Assembly: GCF_020905345.1 (NCBI RefSeq)
Contig: NZ_JAJJMO010000001.1
Location: 1,488,001 to 1,552,000 of the forward strand
Length of the DNA: 64,000 nucleotides
Reading direction: 5' to 3'
DNA from: Flavobacterium pisciphilum
GTDB lineage: Bacteria; Bacteroidota; Bacteroidia; Flavobacteriales; Flavobacteriaceae
Numbering within the stretch: the first letter of the stretch is position 1; every line of letters starts with the position of its first letter. Below, piece by piece: positions 63,411 to 64,000 of the stretch. Made by a program: the position numbers and the translations under genes. The notes under the pieces are model-generated. The model was not told the DNA's origin. It saw nothing but the letters and a program-made list of their open reading frames with translations, and ran no database searches.

Positions 63411-64000
63411 TTACAATTTCAATTGATAAACTTCATCAAGTTCATCATTCGAACTAATATTTACATTTAAATCAGTTACAAATCCTGAATTCAAACCATA
63501 CACCCATCCGTGTAACATTAAGTCTTGACCGTTTTTCCATGCCCCTTGTACAATTGAAGTCTTTGCTAAGTTATAAACTTGTTCTTTAGCATTTACTTCT
63601 ACAAAAGCATTAAAACGTTCTGTTTCATCTTCAATAGAATTCAAATATTTATCATGTAAACGGTATTCATCTTTAATGTGACGAATCCAGTTATCAATGA
63701 TTCCTACTGATTGATTTCCCATAGCAGTTTTTACACCACCACAACCGTAATGTCCACAAACAATAACGTGTTTAACTTTTAAAACGTTTACTGCATAATC
63801 TAAAACACTTAACATGTTCATATCAGAGTGAACAACCATATTAGCAATATTTCTGTGTACAAAAACCTCACCTGGTTTAGCTCCAATAATTTCATTTGCT
63901 GGAACACGGCTATCAGAACAACCAATCCACAATAAAGGTGGTGTTTGTCCTTTTGCTAAATCTGCAAAATAATTAGGATCGCTTGCTAATGATTTTTCAA
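63411..64000 (-). CDS. Beta-class carbonic anhydrase (5' end outside window)
   Basis: This enzyme hydrates CO2 to bicarbonate. The zinc site is complete: Cys and Asp/Arg in WIGCSDSRVP, and His and Cys in IVCGHYGCGGV. The frame stays open to the window edge (EKSLASDPNYFADLAKGQTPPLL precedes the first motif), so the true start lies beyond 64000. The C-terminus (DELDEVYQLKL) is intact. About 197 residues are present of roughly 210-220 expected. Confidence 0.95.
   Translation of the reverse strand, partial: EKSLASDPNYFADLAKGQTPPLLWIGCSDSRVPANEIIGAKPGEVFVHRNIANMVVHSDMNMLSVLDYAVNVLKVKHVIVCGHYGCGGVKTAMGNQSVGIIDNWIRHIKDEYRLHDKYLNSIEDETERFNAFVEVNAKEQVYNLAKTSIVQGAWKNGQDLMLHGWVYGLNSGFVTDLNVNISSNDELDEVYQLKL

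Overview
The window is a 64 kb, AT-rich chromosomal segment of a Flavobacterium-type Bacteroidota. The evidence is promoters with TAnnTTTG -7 elements, type IX secretion sorting domains, PorP/SprF and LETM1-related biofilm genes, MKxx..FAQ signal peptides and Flavobacterium-style intergenic repeats. Both edges cut a housekeeping gene: purL on the left and a beta-carbonic anhydrase on the right.

Layout. 1-6.5 kb: purL 3' part, a secreted hypothetical, a long-chain acyl-CoA synthetase and an S33 hydrolase lipoprotein. 6.5-17 kb (mostly minus strand): a RING/TROVE-like/TerD-like protein, a slipin and a DEDDh exonuclease. Each block is preceded by unusual tRNA-like non-coding DNA; three complete tRNA genes, a decayed ATP-grasp gene and a secreted subtilase lie among them. 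17-27 kb: a WGR protein and a SWIM zinc-finger protein face a 1691-residue DUF4132-type protein. 28-33 kb: an OLD-like ATPase and two polymerase-beta-type nucleotidyltransferases. 33.5-42.3 kb: TatD, an S24-like peptidase preceded by a tRNA-like module, then an RNA-repair block (T4-type polynucleotide kinase-phosphatase, Pnkp-type ligase, Hen1 methyltransferase, Rnl1-type RNA ligase, SMI1/KNR4 protein, a 190-nt tRNA-like RNA and an HD phosphohydrolase). 42.3-48.3 kb: a PorP/SprF gene and a giant PKD/SprB-repeat adhesin, bracketed by two copies of a structured repeat. 48.3-49.3 kb: a WYL regulator. 49.6-56.2 kb: a MarR-headed beta-oxidation operon. 56-64 kb: a BCCT transporter, a GH18 chitinase, small envelope proteins, a Cu/Zn superoxide dismutase, a LETM1-like protein and carbonic anhydrase.

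Main result. 6.5-49 kb looks like one dispersed RNA-damage/RNA-repair regulon. Seven copies of a 21-bp imperfect palindrome (consensus CTACGCA-N7-TGCGTAG) sit 8 or 9 bp upstream of a -7-like box, always pointing along the minus strand. Their downstream units are the TROVE/RING/TerD gene, slipin-exonuclease, Hen1-ligase-kinase, the RNA ligase, the 190-nt tRNA-like RNA with the SMI1/KNR4 gene, and a segment next to the WYL regulator. The WYL protein is the obvious candidate to read the sites, though this is inference. Several leaders carry tRNA-derived RNAs. Three of these have the order T arm, closed acceptor-like stem, D arm, that is, circularly permuted tRNA-like modules whose ends lie at the anticodon stem, as expected for Y-RNA-like partners of TROVE proteins. 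One tRNA is split by a 44-nt insert inside an array of a 20-bp repeat. One 190-nt RNA keeps the acceptor, D and T arms but replaces the anticodon arm with a multi-helix insertion. All structures were folded by eye.
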